Assembly (NCBI RefSeq): GCF_036002945.1
Contig: NZ_CP108529.1
Location: 8,675,001 to 8,739,000 of the forward strand
DNA length: 64,000 bases
Direction of reading: 5' to 3'
Source: Streptomyces sp. NBC_01224
GTDB lineage: Bacteria; Actinomycetota; Actinomycetes; Streptomycetales; Streptomycetaceae
The notes beneath the pieces were generated by a model. The model saw only the letters and a list, made by a program, of their open reading frames with translations, made no database searches and was not told the origin of the DNA. This document shows positions 16,001 through 24,256 of the stretch, in pieces. The position numbers and the translations under genes were made by a program. How positions within the stretch are numbered: the stretch's first letter is position 1; each line of letters starts with the position of its first letter.

Positions 16001-16173
16001 CAGTTGCTCAACTGCCCCTTCTGTAAGGCCTTGATGAAGGTGGTCCAGCCTTCGGCGGGGGACATGAGGACCGGGCCGAGGGGGGTCTTGCTGTCCCGTA
16101 CAGGGACGACGGTGGCCTGGTCGTCGGAGACCTCGATGCACTCGCCTCGGTCCTGGTTGCTGTAGCTGCTCAT
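16000..16173 (-). CDS. DUF397 protein, 5' end altered by intron insertion
   Basis: DUF397 protein of 57 aa starting MSSYSNQDRGECIEV. Family members normally begin with a few residues and W(R/K)KSSYSN; here the sequence before SSYSN is replaced by the 3' end of a group II intron, and the ATG used (16173-16171) overlaps the TGA of the upstream RT frame. The intron therefore appears to have inserted in the first codons, leaving a shortened but open gene. It contains one TTA leucine codon (16026-16024). Whether the shortened protein is made is unknown. Confidence 0.65.
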   Translation of the reverse strand: MSSYSNQDRGECIEVSDDQATVVPVRDSKTPLGPVLMSPAEGWTTFIKALQKGQLSN

Positions 16174-17441
16174 AGTCGGGTAGCCGGGTCACGTTGCCGT
16201 GGCCCGGCCCCCTCAGAACCGGACGTGCCAGTCGTCCCGGCATCCGGCTCAAGCAAGCCACATGGGCTTCGCAGGTCAGCAGGTTGATGTGGTCCGTTTG
16301 CCATCGCTCGCGTGGTGCTGGCGGTGGCATTCGGAATGAACCACTGCTCCCACTCGCGTGGGCTGCGTGGCTCGTGCTCGGCGTGCAGCAGGAATTCCCC
16401 GCATGCGGGACAGCGTCCGCCTTGGCTTCGAAGAAGCCGGGCGGTGTGCTCGTCCACGGGCGGGGCCTTCTTCTTGCGCCGCCGTTCGGTCCAGTACTCG
16501 GCCAGGGCGGGGTCATCCGGAGATGCTCCGCCGTGGACCGGGACGTGCCGGACGATCTTCGTCCAGGCGAACTTGGTGAGGTAGGCGCCGCTGTCGCGGT
16601 CGCCGAACACCCACCGGTCCTGCCGGGATTTGTGGAACTTGCCGAAGTACCGGGTCGCGACCCAGCCCCTCGACTTGTTCGGGTGCGAACGTCTGGCCCA
16701 CCGGTAGGTGAGGTGCCAGACGTGGCGGTCCAGGCCGGTGAAGACCCGGCCGGAGACCACGCTCCGGTAGTAGGCCGACCATCCCCGGATAACCGGGTTG
16801 AGCCGGAACACCACGGCGGCCGCGTTCGCACCGTGCATGGAGCGCACGTCGGCGGTGAGCCGCTTCCGGAACCGCTTGACCGACTCCTTGCTGGGGGTGA
16901 TGAGCAGCTTTCCACTGCCCTGCCGATCGACGCGGCGGCGGATGTCGAAGCCCAGGAACGAGAACCCGTCCTCAACGTGGACGATGCGTGTCCTGTCCTC
17001 GTTGAAGCGGAGTCCCCTCGGCTCCAGCCACGCCGTGAGACTGGCCTTGACCTGCTCGGCCTGCTCGCGGCTGTGGCACATCGCCACGTAATCGTCGGCG
17101 TATCTGACCAGCACAGGGCATCCCTTGACCGTCTCAGCGTCACTGCGTGCGCTGGGCCGGTAGCGGACCCCTGCCGCGTGCTCCATTCCGTGCAAGGCCA
17201 CGTTCATCAGCATGGGGCTGATCACGCCTCCTTGAGGAGTTCCCTCCTCGGTCGGCGTGAACTCGCCGGACTGGATCACGCCGGCCTTCAGCCAGGCCCG
17301 AACCATGCCCCGTGCGGGGAAGGTGCCGAGACTGTCGAGAAGGTGATCGTGGTCGATCCGGTCGAATGCCCCGGCCAAGTCCGCGTCCAGGAGTGAGCCT
17401 CGTAACAACGTCCCGGAACTGCGCGCATCCCGAACGGTTTC
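16170..17441 (-). pseudogene. Group II intron reverse transcriptase/maturase, 5'-truncated
   Basis: The frame encodes a group II intron-encoded protein: RT motif LLDADLAGAFDRID, EGTPQGGVISP, catalytic YADDYV, the X/maturase region (NPVIRGWSAYYRSVV) and a C-terminal HNH-like part with CPACGEFLLHAEHE. Such proteins normally have another 80-150 residues before the first of these, which are missing. At about 17441 the sequence switches abruptly to the recombinase stump. Near the 3' end the expected HNH residues are split between two frames around 16320, suggesting a further frameshift. An open frame continues upstream to 17507, but those residues belong to the other gene. I judge it non-functional as an intron, although the 3' ribozyme end survives. 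Confidence 0.8.
16211..16250 (-). ncRNA. Group II intron domain V
   Basis: On the minus strand the RNA runs gagccggatg ... cacgtccggttctgagg, the hallmark catalytic hairpin of bacterial group II introns. It lies downstream of the RT frame, with a domain VI-like stretch and the intron 3' end at about 16174-16210. The 3' splice junction is at or within a few bases of the DUF397 start. The 5' half of the ribozyme (domains I-III) is not present, so self-splicing in cis is not expected. Confidence 0.75.
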
Positions 17442-17844
17442 TGGCCTCGTGCACGACATGGACCGGGTGGGAACCGAACCGCTCTTCACAGGCACTGGCC
17501 CACTCATAGAGGGGGTCGGTGGCGAAATGGCAGAAGGAACGGACGGCTTCAGAGTACGAGCGGATCGTCGAGCGCTTCAAATCACGCAATGAGCGCAGAT
17601 CACCGAGCCACTCGTCGACCATCGCGGACGTCCACTGCCACGGGAAGGCGTTCACGTAGGCCGCGAACGCCTTCACCGTGTTCTCTCGGCCCTCGACCGT
17701 CGAGCGGGCCAGGTTCCGCGCGAGCTGCTGGCTGGCGAAGCCGCCCAACATCGCGGTGAGCATCTGCTCCTCCGGCCGGAGCAGTGCGACATCATCCGCC
17801 AGGTGCAGTGTCGCCGCCCCCGGCACCGTCCCTCTGAACCTCAC
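17442..17844 (-). pseudogene. Tyrosine recombinase/integrase, N-terminal fragment
   Basis: About 134 residues from ATG 17844 make the SAM-like core-binding domain of a phage-type integrase (LARSTVEGRENTVKAF, AFPWQWTSAMVDEWLGDLR, STIRSYSEAVRSFCHF, ACEERFGSHPVHVVHE). The catalytic domain with the Arg-His-Arg-Tyr residues is absent. The frame runs into the group II intron RT sequence in a different phase and stays open to 17140 only by chance. This is a deletion or recombination joint between an integrase gene and an intron remnant. Confidence 0.75.
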
Positions 17845-17863
17845 CGGCCACCACTCTCCGTAA

Positions 17864-18076
17864 CTCGCATCTGATGCGAGAAAACCGCATCGAGTGCGAG
17901 TCGGAGCTGAAACCGCAGACCATCCACCCCCACGAGTGACAAGGACTCCCCGCTACCCCTCGCCAAACGCTACGGTCGCAAGGCACCCTGACGCCTGATG
18001 TCGCTGATCAGCGGTCTGAGCCTCACGTCATCCGGCCGCGATGCGCATACCGTCGCCAGTTCGCATCCGATGCAAT
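17864..18076. repeat. Three TCGCAT-N3-ATGCGA-like palindromes
   Basis: A perfect inverted repeat ctcgcat-ctg-atgcgag lies at 17864-17880. Imperfect copies are cgcat-cga-gtgcg at about 17886-17898 and tcgcat-ccg-atgcaa at 18061-18075. They fill the gap between the recombinase stump and the serine recombinase gene, and could be recombinase crossover/binding sites or operators. The remaining bases of this 285-bp gap hold no gene that I can see. Confidence 0.5.
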
Positions 18077-18129
18077 TGGCGGCGCTCGGAACATCGGTAC
18101 AGCGGCCAACGCTAAGCCGCTGATCTCGG

Positions 18130-19044
18130 TCAGGCCGGGGCTCCGAGGGCGTTGACGCGGTTCGCGTACTCGCGGCGTGCCTTGCGCCGTGCCGGGACCG
18201 CCGAGGTCCCCGGGGTGCTGTCGAGGGGCTGGCAGAAGTCAAGGAGTTGGCGGTGGATCGCAGGCACGGCGGTGACGCGCAGGGTGTAGCCCTGGCCGCG
18301 CCGTACGGTCACGCCCTGGTCGAGCGTGGCGCGCTCGGCGGGCTCCAGGTCGGCGGCGCGGAGGAAGTCGGCGACCTTGCCCGGCATGTCGAGAACGACC
18401 GGCAGTTCCGGGGCCGGGGCGCCCGGCTCGGCGGCTGTGTACTCGGGCAGGAGGTCGGCGACAGCGGTACGGATGGCGCCGCGGCTGACGTCGTGGTCGC
18501 GGGCGAGGGCCGCGAAGGACCGGCCTTCCAGGTACGCGGTGCGGACGCTGTCGGTCTTCGCGGCCGGGACGGCGGGTCGGCGCCCGCCCTTGTTGCCCTT
18601 GGCCTCGGCGGCCCGCAGCCCGTCGTAGGTCAGCTCCCGCTGGAGGTCGCGCTGGAGTTCGCCGGCGGCGGCGAGGGTCTGCACCATGAACTCCACCGTG
18701 GACAGCAGCTCGCCGGTGCGCGGGTGGCGGGCGGTGAGGTCCATCGCGGAGAACGCGCCGTCGTGGATGCGCAGGGCGAGGCGGTCGCGGTGGAGGACGT
18801 CGAGGATGTGCTGGGTGCCGCGCACGAGGCGGAACATCTCGGAGATGTGGACGGTGTCGCCCGGCCGCGCGTAGGGGAGCAGCTCGCCGAACTTCGGGCG
18901 CTCAAGAGGATGGAGGCGGCTGGAGATGCCGCCTTCCTCCTCGAACGTGACCGGCTCCTCGATGTCGGCCTCAGCTAGGACGAGGTTCTGACGGTCGGTC
19001 GACTGCTGGTCGGTCGATACCCGCTTGTAGACCAGGTTGGCGAT
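18130..19044 (-). CDS. Serine recombinase (resolvase/invertase), ATC start
   Basis: Resolvase of 304 aa if translation starts at the ATC at 19044. The N-terminal catalytic domain has YKRVSTDQQS with nucleophile Ser10, DRQ, and an ERP..LL...PGDT pattern. The long dimer helix and a C-terminal helix-turn-helix (RSFAALARDHDVSRGAIRTAV) follow. Homologues begin MANLVYKRVSTDQ; here the same position reads ATC-GCC-AAC-CTG behind aggg-agcggc, so the start codon looks mutated from ATG. An in-frame stop lies a short way upstream. The next ATG (18837) would remove the catalytic Ser. It is either started inefficiently at ATC or inactivated. The C-terminal extension beyond the HTH is longer than in Tn3 resolvases. 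Confidence 0.75.
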   Translation of the reverse strand: MANLVYKRVSTDQQSTDRQNLVLAEADIEEPVTFEEEGGISSRLHPLERPKFGELLPYARPGDTVHISEMFRLVRGTQHILDVLHRDRLALRIHDGAFSAMDLTARHPRTGELLSTVEFMVQTLAAAGELQRDLQRELTYDGLRAAEAKGNKGGRRPAVPAAKTDSVRTAYLEGRSFAALARDHDVSRGAIRTAVADLLPEYTAAEPGAPAPELPVVLDMPGKVADFLRAADLEPAERATLDQGVTVRRGQGYTLRVTAVPAIHRQLLDFCQPLDSTPGTSAVPARRKARREYANRVNALGAPA

Positions 19045-19260
19045 GCCGCTCCCTGTTGTGGTGGTCGCATTCGACCCTAGCTGTCAGCAAACCCTGTCAT
19101 CAGCTTCCATCGGATCTGATTGGATCCGCGCCGCCGTCAGGTCCCGGAAAGTCCGGGTTCATTGGACGCCCGCCGCACCTGTCGTCGTTCGTTCGTTTGC
19201 CGACACTCGGGCGGCGATGGTTGCTGTATCAGTGGCCTTTGCAGGCAGAGGAGATTCTGA

Positions 19261-20478
19261 TCAGCGGTCCGTGGTGAAGGCCAAGGAGACGTTATGGCCA
19301 CCGAAGCCGAAGGAATTGGCCATTCCCGCGGTCCAAGCTCCTTGACGGGGGCGATCGGAGACAACGTCGAGGTTAATCGCGGGATCGATCTTGTCGAGGT
19401 TTCTGGTGGCCGGTGCGATCCCGTCCCGCAGAGCGAGGAGGGTGGCGATCGCGCCCAAGGCTCCGGACGCTCCCAGGAGGTGCCCGGTCATTGACTTGGT
19501 GGCGGTGACGACTGGGTGCGTTCCGACGGCCTCTTCCACGGCGTTTGCCTCCGCAAGGTCTCCCTGCGGAGTGGAGGTGGCGTGTGCGTGGACCAGGCCG
19601 ATGTCCTCGGGTGCCAAGCCGCCCGCTGCCAACGCCATGCGGATGGTCCGCACCTGCCCGGCGGTATCGGAAGCCGTGATGTGCTGGGCGCTGGACGTGA
19701 CTCCGGCGCCAACGAGTGTGCCGTGGGCACGCGCGCCGCGGTCGCGGGCGAAATCCCTGCGCTCCAGCACCAGGACGGCAGCACCCTCACCTAGCACAAA
19801 GCCATTGCGTTCCGAGTCGAAGGGACGGGACGCACTATCGGGTTCGTTGTTCGTCGTGGCGAGGGCCATCATCTGCGCGAAGCCGGCCAAGGGCAGTCCG
19901 TGTACACATGCCTCGGTTCCTCCGGCTACGACCACGTCAGCACGGCCGAGACGGATCAGATCCAGGCCCAGGGCGATGGCCTCTGCCCCGGACGCACACG
20001 CGCTGACAGGGGTGTGTGCTCCGCCCCGAGCTCCCAGATCAATGCTCACCCAGGCAGCCGGGCCGTTGGCCATCAACATCGGCACGGTGTGCGGAGAGAC
20101 CTTGCGCGGCCCGGATACCTCCAAAATATCGTCCTGCTCAAGCAAAGACAGCACACCTCCAACACCGGTGCCGATGACGACAGCCAGCCGCTCCGGATCG
20201 ACGTCGGGACGTCCCGCATCGACCCAAGCTTTACGGGCGCTCACGACCGCTGCCTGCTCGCACCGGTCCATCCGGCGGGCCTCTGTTCGCCGCATGGCTG
20301 CTGCAGGGTCCACTCGCATGCGAGCCGCCAGGCGGACCGGCAATGCAGAAGCCCACGGGTCATCAAGAACGGCGACTCCGTTTTTTCCGGCCAACATCGC
20401 GGACCACGTCGTTGCAACGTCGCCGGCCAGCGGTGTGGTCGCCCCAAGGCCGGTAACCCACACACCTGCGTCTGCCAT
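19261..20478 (-). CDS. fabF: 3-oxoacyl-ACP synthase II (FabF-type)
   Basis: Condensing enzyme of 405 aa that extends acyl-ACP with malonyl-ACP in fatty acid synthesis. The nucleophile is Cys161 in VSACASGAEAI; catalytic His299 lies in HAHATSTPQGD, Lys328 and His333 in KSMTGHLLGASGA, with a glycine-rich GFGGHN end. ATG 20478 has gaggaag upstream. The gene stands alone, divergent from a TetR gene, outside any fab operon. GC is visibly lower than in the biosynthetic operons, which suggests a different origin. A lone extra FabF with its own repressor could serve a lipid or polyketide pathway, or be a target-duplication resistance gene as in the platensimycin and thiolactomycin clusters; this is inference. 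Confidence 0.88.
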   Translation of the reverse strand: MADAGVWVTGLGATTPLAGDVATTWSAMLAGKNGVAVLDDPWASALPVRLAARMRVDPAAAMRRTEARRMDRCEQAAVVSARKAWVDAGRPDVDPERLAVVIGTGVGGVLSLLEQDDILEVSGPRKVSPHTVPMLMANGPAAWVSIDLGARGGAHTPVSACASGAEAIALGLDLIRLGRADVVVAGGTEACVHGLPLAGFAQMMALATTNNEPDSASRPFDSERNGFVLGEGAAVLVLERRDFARDRGARAHGTLVGAGVTSSAQHITASDTAGQVRTIRMALAAGGLAPEDIGLVHAHATSTPQGDLAEANAVEEAVGTHPVVTATKSMTGHLLGASGALGAIATLLALRDGIAPATRNLDKIDPAINLDVVSDRPRQGAWTAGMANSFGFGGHNVSLAFTTDR

Positions 20479-20598
20479 GACTTCCTCGTCTCCTAGCGCC
20501 TCGGATGGCCACCGCCGACTGTCCTCCAACCGGCCGCGCGCAGTGGTCAGCGGCTGAGGCGGACAATCGGGTGCCGCTGTGATCCACAACCTATCCAA

Positions 20599-20614
20599 CC
20601 AACCGTCTGGTTGG
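20599..20614. promoter_or_regulatory. Putative TetR operator
   Basis: The perfect inverted repeat ccaacc-gtct-ggttgg lies in the 153-bp region between the divergent fabF and TetR genes, 17 bp before the TetR start. It is flanked by further caacc/ggttg half-sites. Position and symmetry fit autoregulation of the TetR gene and control of fabF. Confidence 0.6.
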
Positions 20615-20631
20615 GTATGTAGAGTTGTGCC

Positions 20632-21261
20632 ATGTCAAGTAGTGATCACCTAGTAGGAACTCGTGACCGTCTGCTGGCCGCAGGCCGTGAGGAATTCGCC
20701 GCCCACGGCATGGCAGGCGCGCGCGTCAGCCGAATCGCGGAGCGGGCGGACGTCAGCAAGGAACGTATCTACGGCTACTTCGGCAGCAAGGAGAACCTCT
20801 TCGTCGCTGTCGTCTCCGAGGCCCTCAACGAGCACGCCGTTCTGCTGGGACCACCTTCCGGGGATCCGGCTGAATTTGTCGGCCGGATCTACGACCTCCA
20901 CCAGCGCAATCCTCAACTGCTTCGCCTGATGATGTGGGAAGCCCTGCAATACGACGGAGACTGCCTTCCAGCCGAGCGGCAGCGGTCGATCCGCTACCAG
21001 GAGATGGTGGCGACACTGGCCGCAGCGCTGGGTACGAAGCCGGACGATCGCGCTGCAAGCACTCTTTTGGCTCTCATCGGGATTGCTGTACTGCCCTCCG
21101 CCTTCCCCCAGATCACCCGACTGATCCTTGGCTCCACGGGCGACGAGCATACTGACCTGCGCCAGCACCTCGTTGGCTTGGCCCGTCGGATGACTGCCAC
21201 TCAGCCGCTTCCGTCGGCTCGTGCCGGGCTGAGCGCCATGCCTGGCGAACTGGAGCGCTGA
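20632..21261 (+). CDS. TetR-family transcriptional regulator
   Basis: Protein of 209 aa with the TetR N-terminal DNA-binding domain (TRDRLLAAGREEFAAHG, RIAERADVSKERIYGYFGSK at about 10-55) and a helical C-terminal ligand-binding domain. It is transcribed divergently from the FabF gene with a palindrome between them, so FabF is the likely target and an acyl compound or a FabF inhibitor a plausible ligand. The gene ends 8 bp from the convergent end of a Tn3 transposase remnant. Confidence 0.88.
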   Translation: MSSSDHLVGTRDRLLAAGREEFAAHGMAGARVSRIAERADVSKERIYGYFGSKENLFVAVVSEALNEHAVLLGPPSGDPAEFVGRIYDLHQRNPQLLRLMMWEALQYDGDCLPAERQRSIRYQEMVATLAAALGTKPDDRAASTLLALIGIAVLPSAFPQITRLILGSTGDEHTDLRQHLVGLARRMTATQPLPSARAGLSAMPGELER

Positions 21262-21268
21262 GCCGGGC

Positions 21269-21515
21269 TCACTCGTCGTTGCCGTCGTCACCGTCGTCGA
21301 GATCGGCGGCGTCCGGATCGCGCAGTGGCCGCAAGCCGTCGAACGGCTGGAAGGGGGGAAGCTGTAGCGGCCCAGGACGTTCAGGTTCTCGTGCTTGAGC
21401 GGGGAGAGCCGGGCCACGTCCTCGGCACGGAGCTGGGTGACGGCGGCGTCGATGTACCGCGTGGTCCAGAGCACCACGGCATTCAAAACGAGACCCAGCG
21501 CGCCACGGTGCTTTT
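21269..21515 (-). pseudogene. Tn3-family transposase, C-terminal remnant
   Basis: The minus strand encodes GALGLVLNAVVLWTTRYI and LRAEDVARLSPLKHENLNV-LGRYSF, a very characteristic C-terminal segment of Tn3-family transposases. After a poly-C run near 21355 the frame must shift by one to reach the expected acidic end (GLRPLRDPDAADLDDG and stop at 21269). The rest of the roughly 1000-residue protein is missing. It marks an old transposon deletion joint between the TetR gene and the drr-type operon. Confidence 0.75.
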
Positions 21516-21539
21516 CCGGGCTAAGGAATTGATCACGGC

Positions 21540-21614
21540 GTGGTCGTGCTTCCTGGCGGCGTGGTTGACCAGGTACTCGGCGCGCTCGTATGACAGCCGA
21601 CCGTGGCCGGTGTG
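21540..21614 (-). pseudogene. Possible tyrosine recombinase fragment
   Basis: A short minus-strand stretch encodes HTGHGRLSYERAEYLVNHAA, which resembles the segment just before the conserved HxLR box of Streptomyces tyrosine recombinases. It runs straight into the Tn3 remnant in another frame. The match is short and the call is tentative. The bases from here to 21701 hold no other recognisable gene. Confidence 0.3.
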
Positions 21615-21701
21615 AGGCAGAGGCCGACGTCCCGAGTGTGCGAGGCCATGTAGCCGCAACAGTTGACCCTGACGCAGGGGCAACCTCTCAGCATGGTGGG
21701 C

Positions 21702-22658
21702 ATGACTACGAGAACCAGTGCGATCGAGGTCGCCGGGCTACGCAAGTCGTACGGCGACCACGAGGTAGTCGCCGGAGTCGACCTGATCGTCCCGTCAGGC
21801 ACCGTCTACGCCCTGCTCGGACCCAACGGGGCCGGCAAGACCACCACAGTCCGAATCCTGTCCACGTTGCTCCCCGCAGACGCCGGTGAGGCTCGGGTCG
21901 CCGGGCACGACATACGCAGCGAGGCCGACCAGGTGCGTGCGTCGATCGGAGTGACCGGGCAGTTCTCCGCCGTGGACGAGTTACTGACCGGGCGGGAAAA
22001 TCTGCGGCTGATGGCCGACCTCGGTCACCTTGAGCGGCGCCATGCGAAGAGCGTGGTAGAGCAACTGCTGGAGGTGTTCCACCTGGCTGATGCCGCCGAC
22101 CGGCGTGCGGTGACGTACTCCGGCGGTATGAAGCGGCGGCTGGACCTGGCGATGACCCTGGTGGCCGGGCCGCGGCTGATCTTTCTCGACGAGCCGACCA
22201 CCGGCCTCGACCCGCGCAGCCGCCGTGACCTGTGGGGGATCGTGCGGGAGCTGGTGGCCGACGGGGTCACCGTCTTCCTCACCACCCAGTACCTGGAGGA
22301 GGCCGACCAGCTCGCCGACCGGATCGGTGTGCTCGACGGGGGCCGGCTGGCCGCCGAGGGCACCGCGGCCGAGCTGAAGCGGCTGGTCCCCGGCGGTCAC
22401 ATCGAGCTTCAGGCCGCCGACAGTGAGCGGCTGGCCGAGTTGGCGCGCCAGTTCCCCGAGGCGAGCCCGAACGCCGCGGCGCTCACCGTGACCCTGCCGC
22501 ACGACGGCAGCCTCACCACGCTGCGAAGGCTGTTGGCCGGGATCGACGACGACGCGGTCACCGGGCTCGCCGTGCACACCGCGGACCTGGATGACGTGTT
22601 CCTGGCTCTCACCGACCACTCCACCGCCGACGAGTCTCCCGAGGAGGTGCCGGCATGA
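21702..22658 (+). CDS. ABC exporter ATP-binding protein, DrrA-like
   Basis: ATPase of 318 aa of the daunorubicin-resistance (DrrA) family, energising drug efflux with the adjacent permease. Walker A is GPNGAGKTTT, the Q-loop region GVTGQFSAVDE, the signature YSGGMKRRLDLA, Walker B LIFLDEPTTGLD, the H-loop normally conserved near TTQYLEEAD, and a C-terminal accessory domain ends in TADLDDVFLALT, typical of DrrA. ATG 21702 and 21693 are both possible. One TTA leucine codon at 21981-21983 makes translation dependent on the bldA-type tRNA. The stop overlaps the permease start (ATGA). Confidence 0.9.
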   Translation: MTTRTSAIEVAGLRKSYGDHEVVAGVDLIVPSGTVYALLGPNGAGKTTTVRILSTLLPADAGEARVAGHDIRSEADQVRASIGVTGQFSAVDELLTGRENLRLMADLGHLERRHAKSVVEQLLEVFHLADAADRRAVTYSGGMKRRLDLAMTLVAGPRLIFLDEPTTGLDPRSRRDLWGIVRELVADGVTVFLTTQYLEEADQLADRIGVLDGGRLAAEGTAAELKRLVPGGHIELQAADSERLAELARQFPEASPNAAALTVTLPHDGSLTTLRRLLAGIDDDAVTGLAVHTADLDDVFLALTDHSTADESPEEVPA

Positions 22659-23449
22659 ATAGCGCGACGTATGCCGTCCGCGATTCGGCGACCATGCTGC
22701 GCCGCAACCTGAAGCACATGGCCCGGTACCCGTCGCAGACGCTGATGCTGATCGGCCTGCCGCTACTGTTCCTGCTGCTGTTCGTCTACGTCTTCGGCGG
22801 CACCATGGGCGCCGGTCTGCCCGGAGCCCCGGCGGGGGACCGCGGCGACTACCTGACGTTCATCACTCCCGGGATCTTGGTGATGGCGGTGGCAAGCGTG
22901 TCCATCAGCACCGCGGTCTCGGTCGCCACCGACATGACAGGCGGGATCATCGACCGGTTCCGAACCATGGCCATCGCCAAGGTCTCGGTGCTCACCGGCC
23001 ACGTGCTCGGCGCGATGGTCCAGACCGCGCTGGCACTCGCAACGGTCCTTGGCGTGGCGTTCCTGCTCGGTTTGGAGACCGCCGCCTCGACGATGCAGTG
23101 GTTGGGCCTGGCCAGTCTGCTCGCGCTGCTGTCGTTCGCGATGACCTGGTTCACCGTGGCGCTGGGCCTGGCCAGCCCGAACCCGGAGGCCGCGAGCAAC
23201 TGGCCGATGATCTTCATCATGCTGCCGTTCGTGGGCAGCGGGTTCGTGCCGGTCGAGTCAATGCCGACCGGGCTGCGGTGGTTCGCCGAGTACCAGCCGT
23301 TCACGCCGATCATGAACGCCTTCCGCGGTCTGCTGGCCGGATCGCCCGATGGTTCGGACGTGCTCTGGGCCATCGGCTGGTGTGTGGTGATCGGGCTGGT
23401 CGGCTACCTCTGGTCGCGGCGTCTCTACCGGACCCGGGCTGCGAACTAG
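22655..23449 (+). CDS. ABC-2 type exporter permease, DrrB-like
   Basis: Membrane protein of 264 aa with six hydrophobic segments, the ABC-2 permease architecture (first helix at about 27-50, TPGILVMAVASVSI, RFRTMAIAKVSVLTGH coupling region, FTPIMNAFRGLLAG before the last helix). It forms the exporter channel with the preceding ATPase, translationally coupled through ATGA. Substrate unknown; family members move anthracyclines and other amphiphilic drugs. Confidence 0.9.
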   Translation: MNSATYAVRDSATMLRRNLKHMARYPSQTLMLIGLPLLFLLLFVYVFGGTMGAGLPGAPAGDRGDYLTFITPGILVMAVASVSISTAVSVATDMTGGIIDRFRTMAIAKVSVLTGHVLGAMVQTALALATVLGVAFLLGLETAASTMQWLGLASLLALLSFAMTWFTVALGLASPNPEAASNWPMIFIMLPFVGSGFVPVESMPTGLRWFAEYQPFTPIMNAFRGLLAGSPDGSDVLWAIGWCVVIGLVGYLWSRRLYRTRAAN

Positions 23450-23461
23450 GAGACTGGTCTG

Positions 23462-24256
23462 ATGCTGACTATCGGCGAGCTGGCGTCGTATGCCGGAGTG
23501 ACGGTGCGCGCGGTTCGGCACTATCACGCCAAGGGGCTGCTGCCGGAGCCGGAGCGGGACCACTCCGGCTATCGGAGGTATGACGCCGGTGCCGTAGTCG
23601 AGTTGGTCAAGATCCGGACCCTCGCCGAGGCCGGGGTCCCGCTGGCGCGCGTGCGGGAGCTGCTGCAGGCGGACGAGGAGGAGTTCGCCGGGGCAGTCGC
23701 AGATATCGACAAGCGGCTGCGGGCGGAGATCCGGGAGCGGCAGCGGCACCGCGAGCGGATCGCCCGCCTCGCCGCCGGGGACAACCTGGCACTGCCCCAG
23801 GAGGTGGTCGAGTTCCTTGACCGGCTGCGGGCGCTCGGGGTCGACGAGCGAATTGTCCAGGTCGAACGCGACGGCTGGATCCCGCTGGCCGCGCGCTCAC
23901 CCGAGCGTGTCCCGGAGTGGATGGCACGCAAGCGGGAGCAGATCGTCGACCCGCAGATCACCGACTTCTATCTCACCCTGAGCAAAGCTCTCGACCGCAC
24001 CGACGACGACCCACGGCTGGTCGAACTGGCCGACAAGTTGGCCGCCTACATCACGCAGATGGCCAACGAGCAGGGCGAGTTCTACGTCGACGACACCGAC
24101 ATCGAGCCACCGTTCGCCCAGCTACTGGACACACATGTGTACGAAACACTGCCGCCGACCCGTCGGCTGATCGAGTTGCTGACGAAGCGAGGCTGGACCG
24201 GCTGGACCAAGCTTGAGCGCGTGAACCCAACTCAGGGTGCGGCCGGAACACGGTAG
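23462..24256 (+). CDS. MerR-family transcriptional regulator
   Basis: Protein of 264 aa with an N-terminal MerR winged helix (TIGELASYAGVTVRAVRHYH, LLPEPERDHSGYRRYDAGA), a coiled-coil dimer helix (residues 75-105) and a C-terminal effector domain of about 150 residues rich in acidic and aromatic residues. It starts 12 nt after the DrrB-like permease and is surely in the same operon, so it probably senses the exported drug and controls the exporter. It belongs to the long MerR group often found with ABC drug exporters in actinomycetes. Confidence 0.88.
   Translation: MLTIGELASYAGVTVRAVRHYHAKGLLPEPERDHSGYRRYDAGAVVELVKIRTLAEAGVPLARVRELLQADEEEFAGAVADIDKRLRAEIRERQRHRERIARLAAGDNLALPQEVVEFLDRLRALGVDERIVQVERDGWIPLAARSPERVPEWMARKREQIVDPQITDFYLTLSKALDRTDDDPRLVELADKLAAYITQMANEQGEFYVDDTDIEPPFAQLLDTHVYETLPPTRRLIELLTKRGWTGWTKLERVNPTQGAAGTR

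Noticed and set aside
16194..17396. Open frame of 400 codons on the plus strand opposite the reverse transcriptase
   Set aside because: The minus-strand frame has clear RT motifs and domain V lies on the same strand; the plus frame has none.
17140..17441. Continuation of the integrase frame beyond 17441
   Set aside because: The residues after the joint match nothing in recombinases; in another frame the same DNA encodes the RT, so the open frame is accidental.
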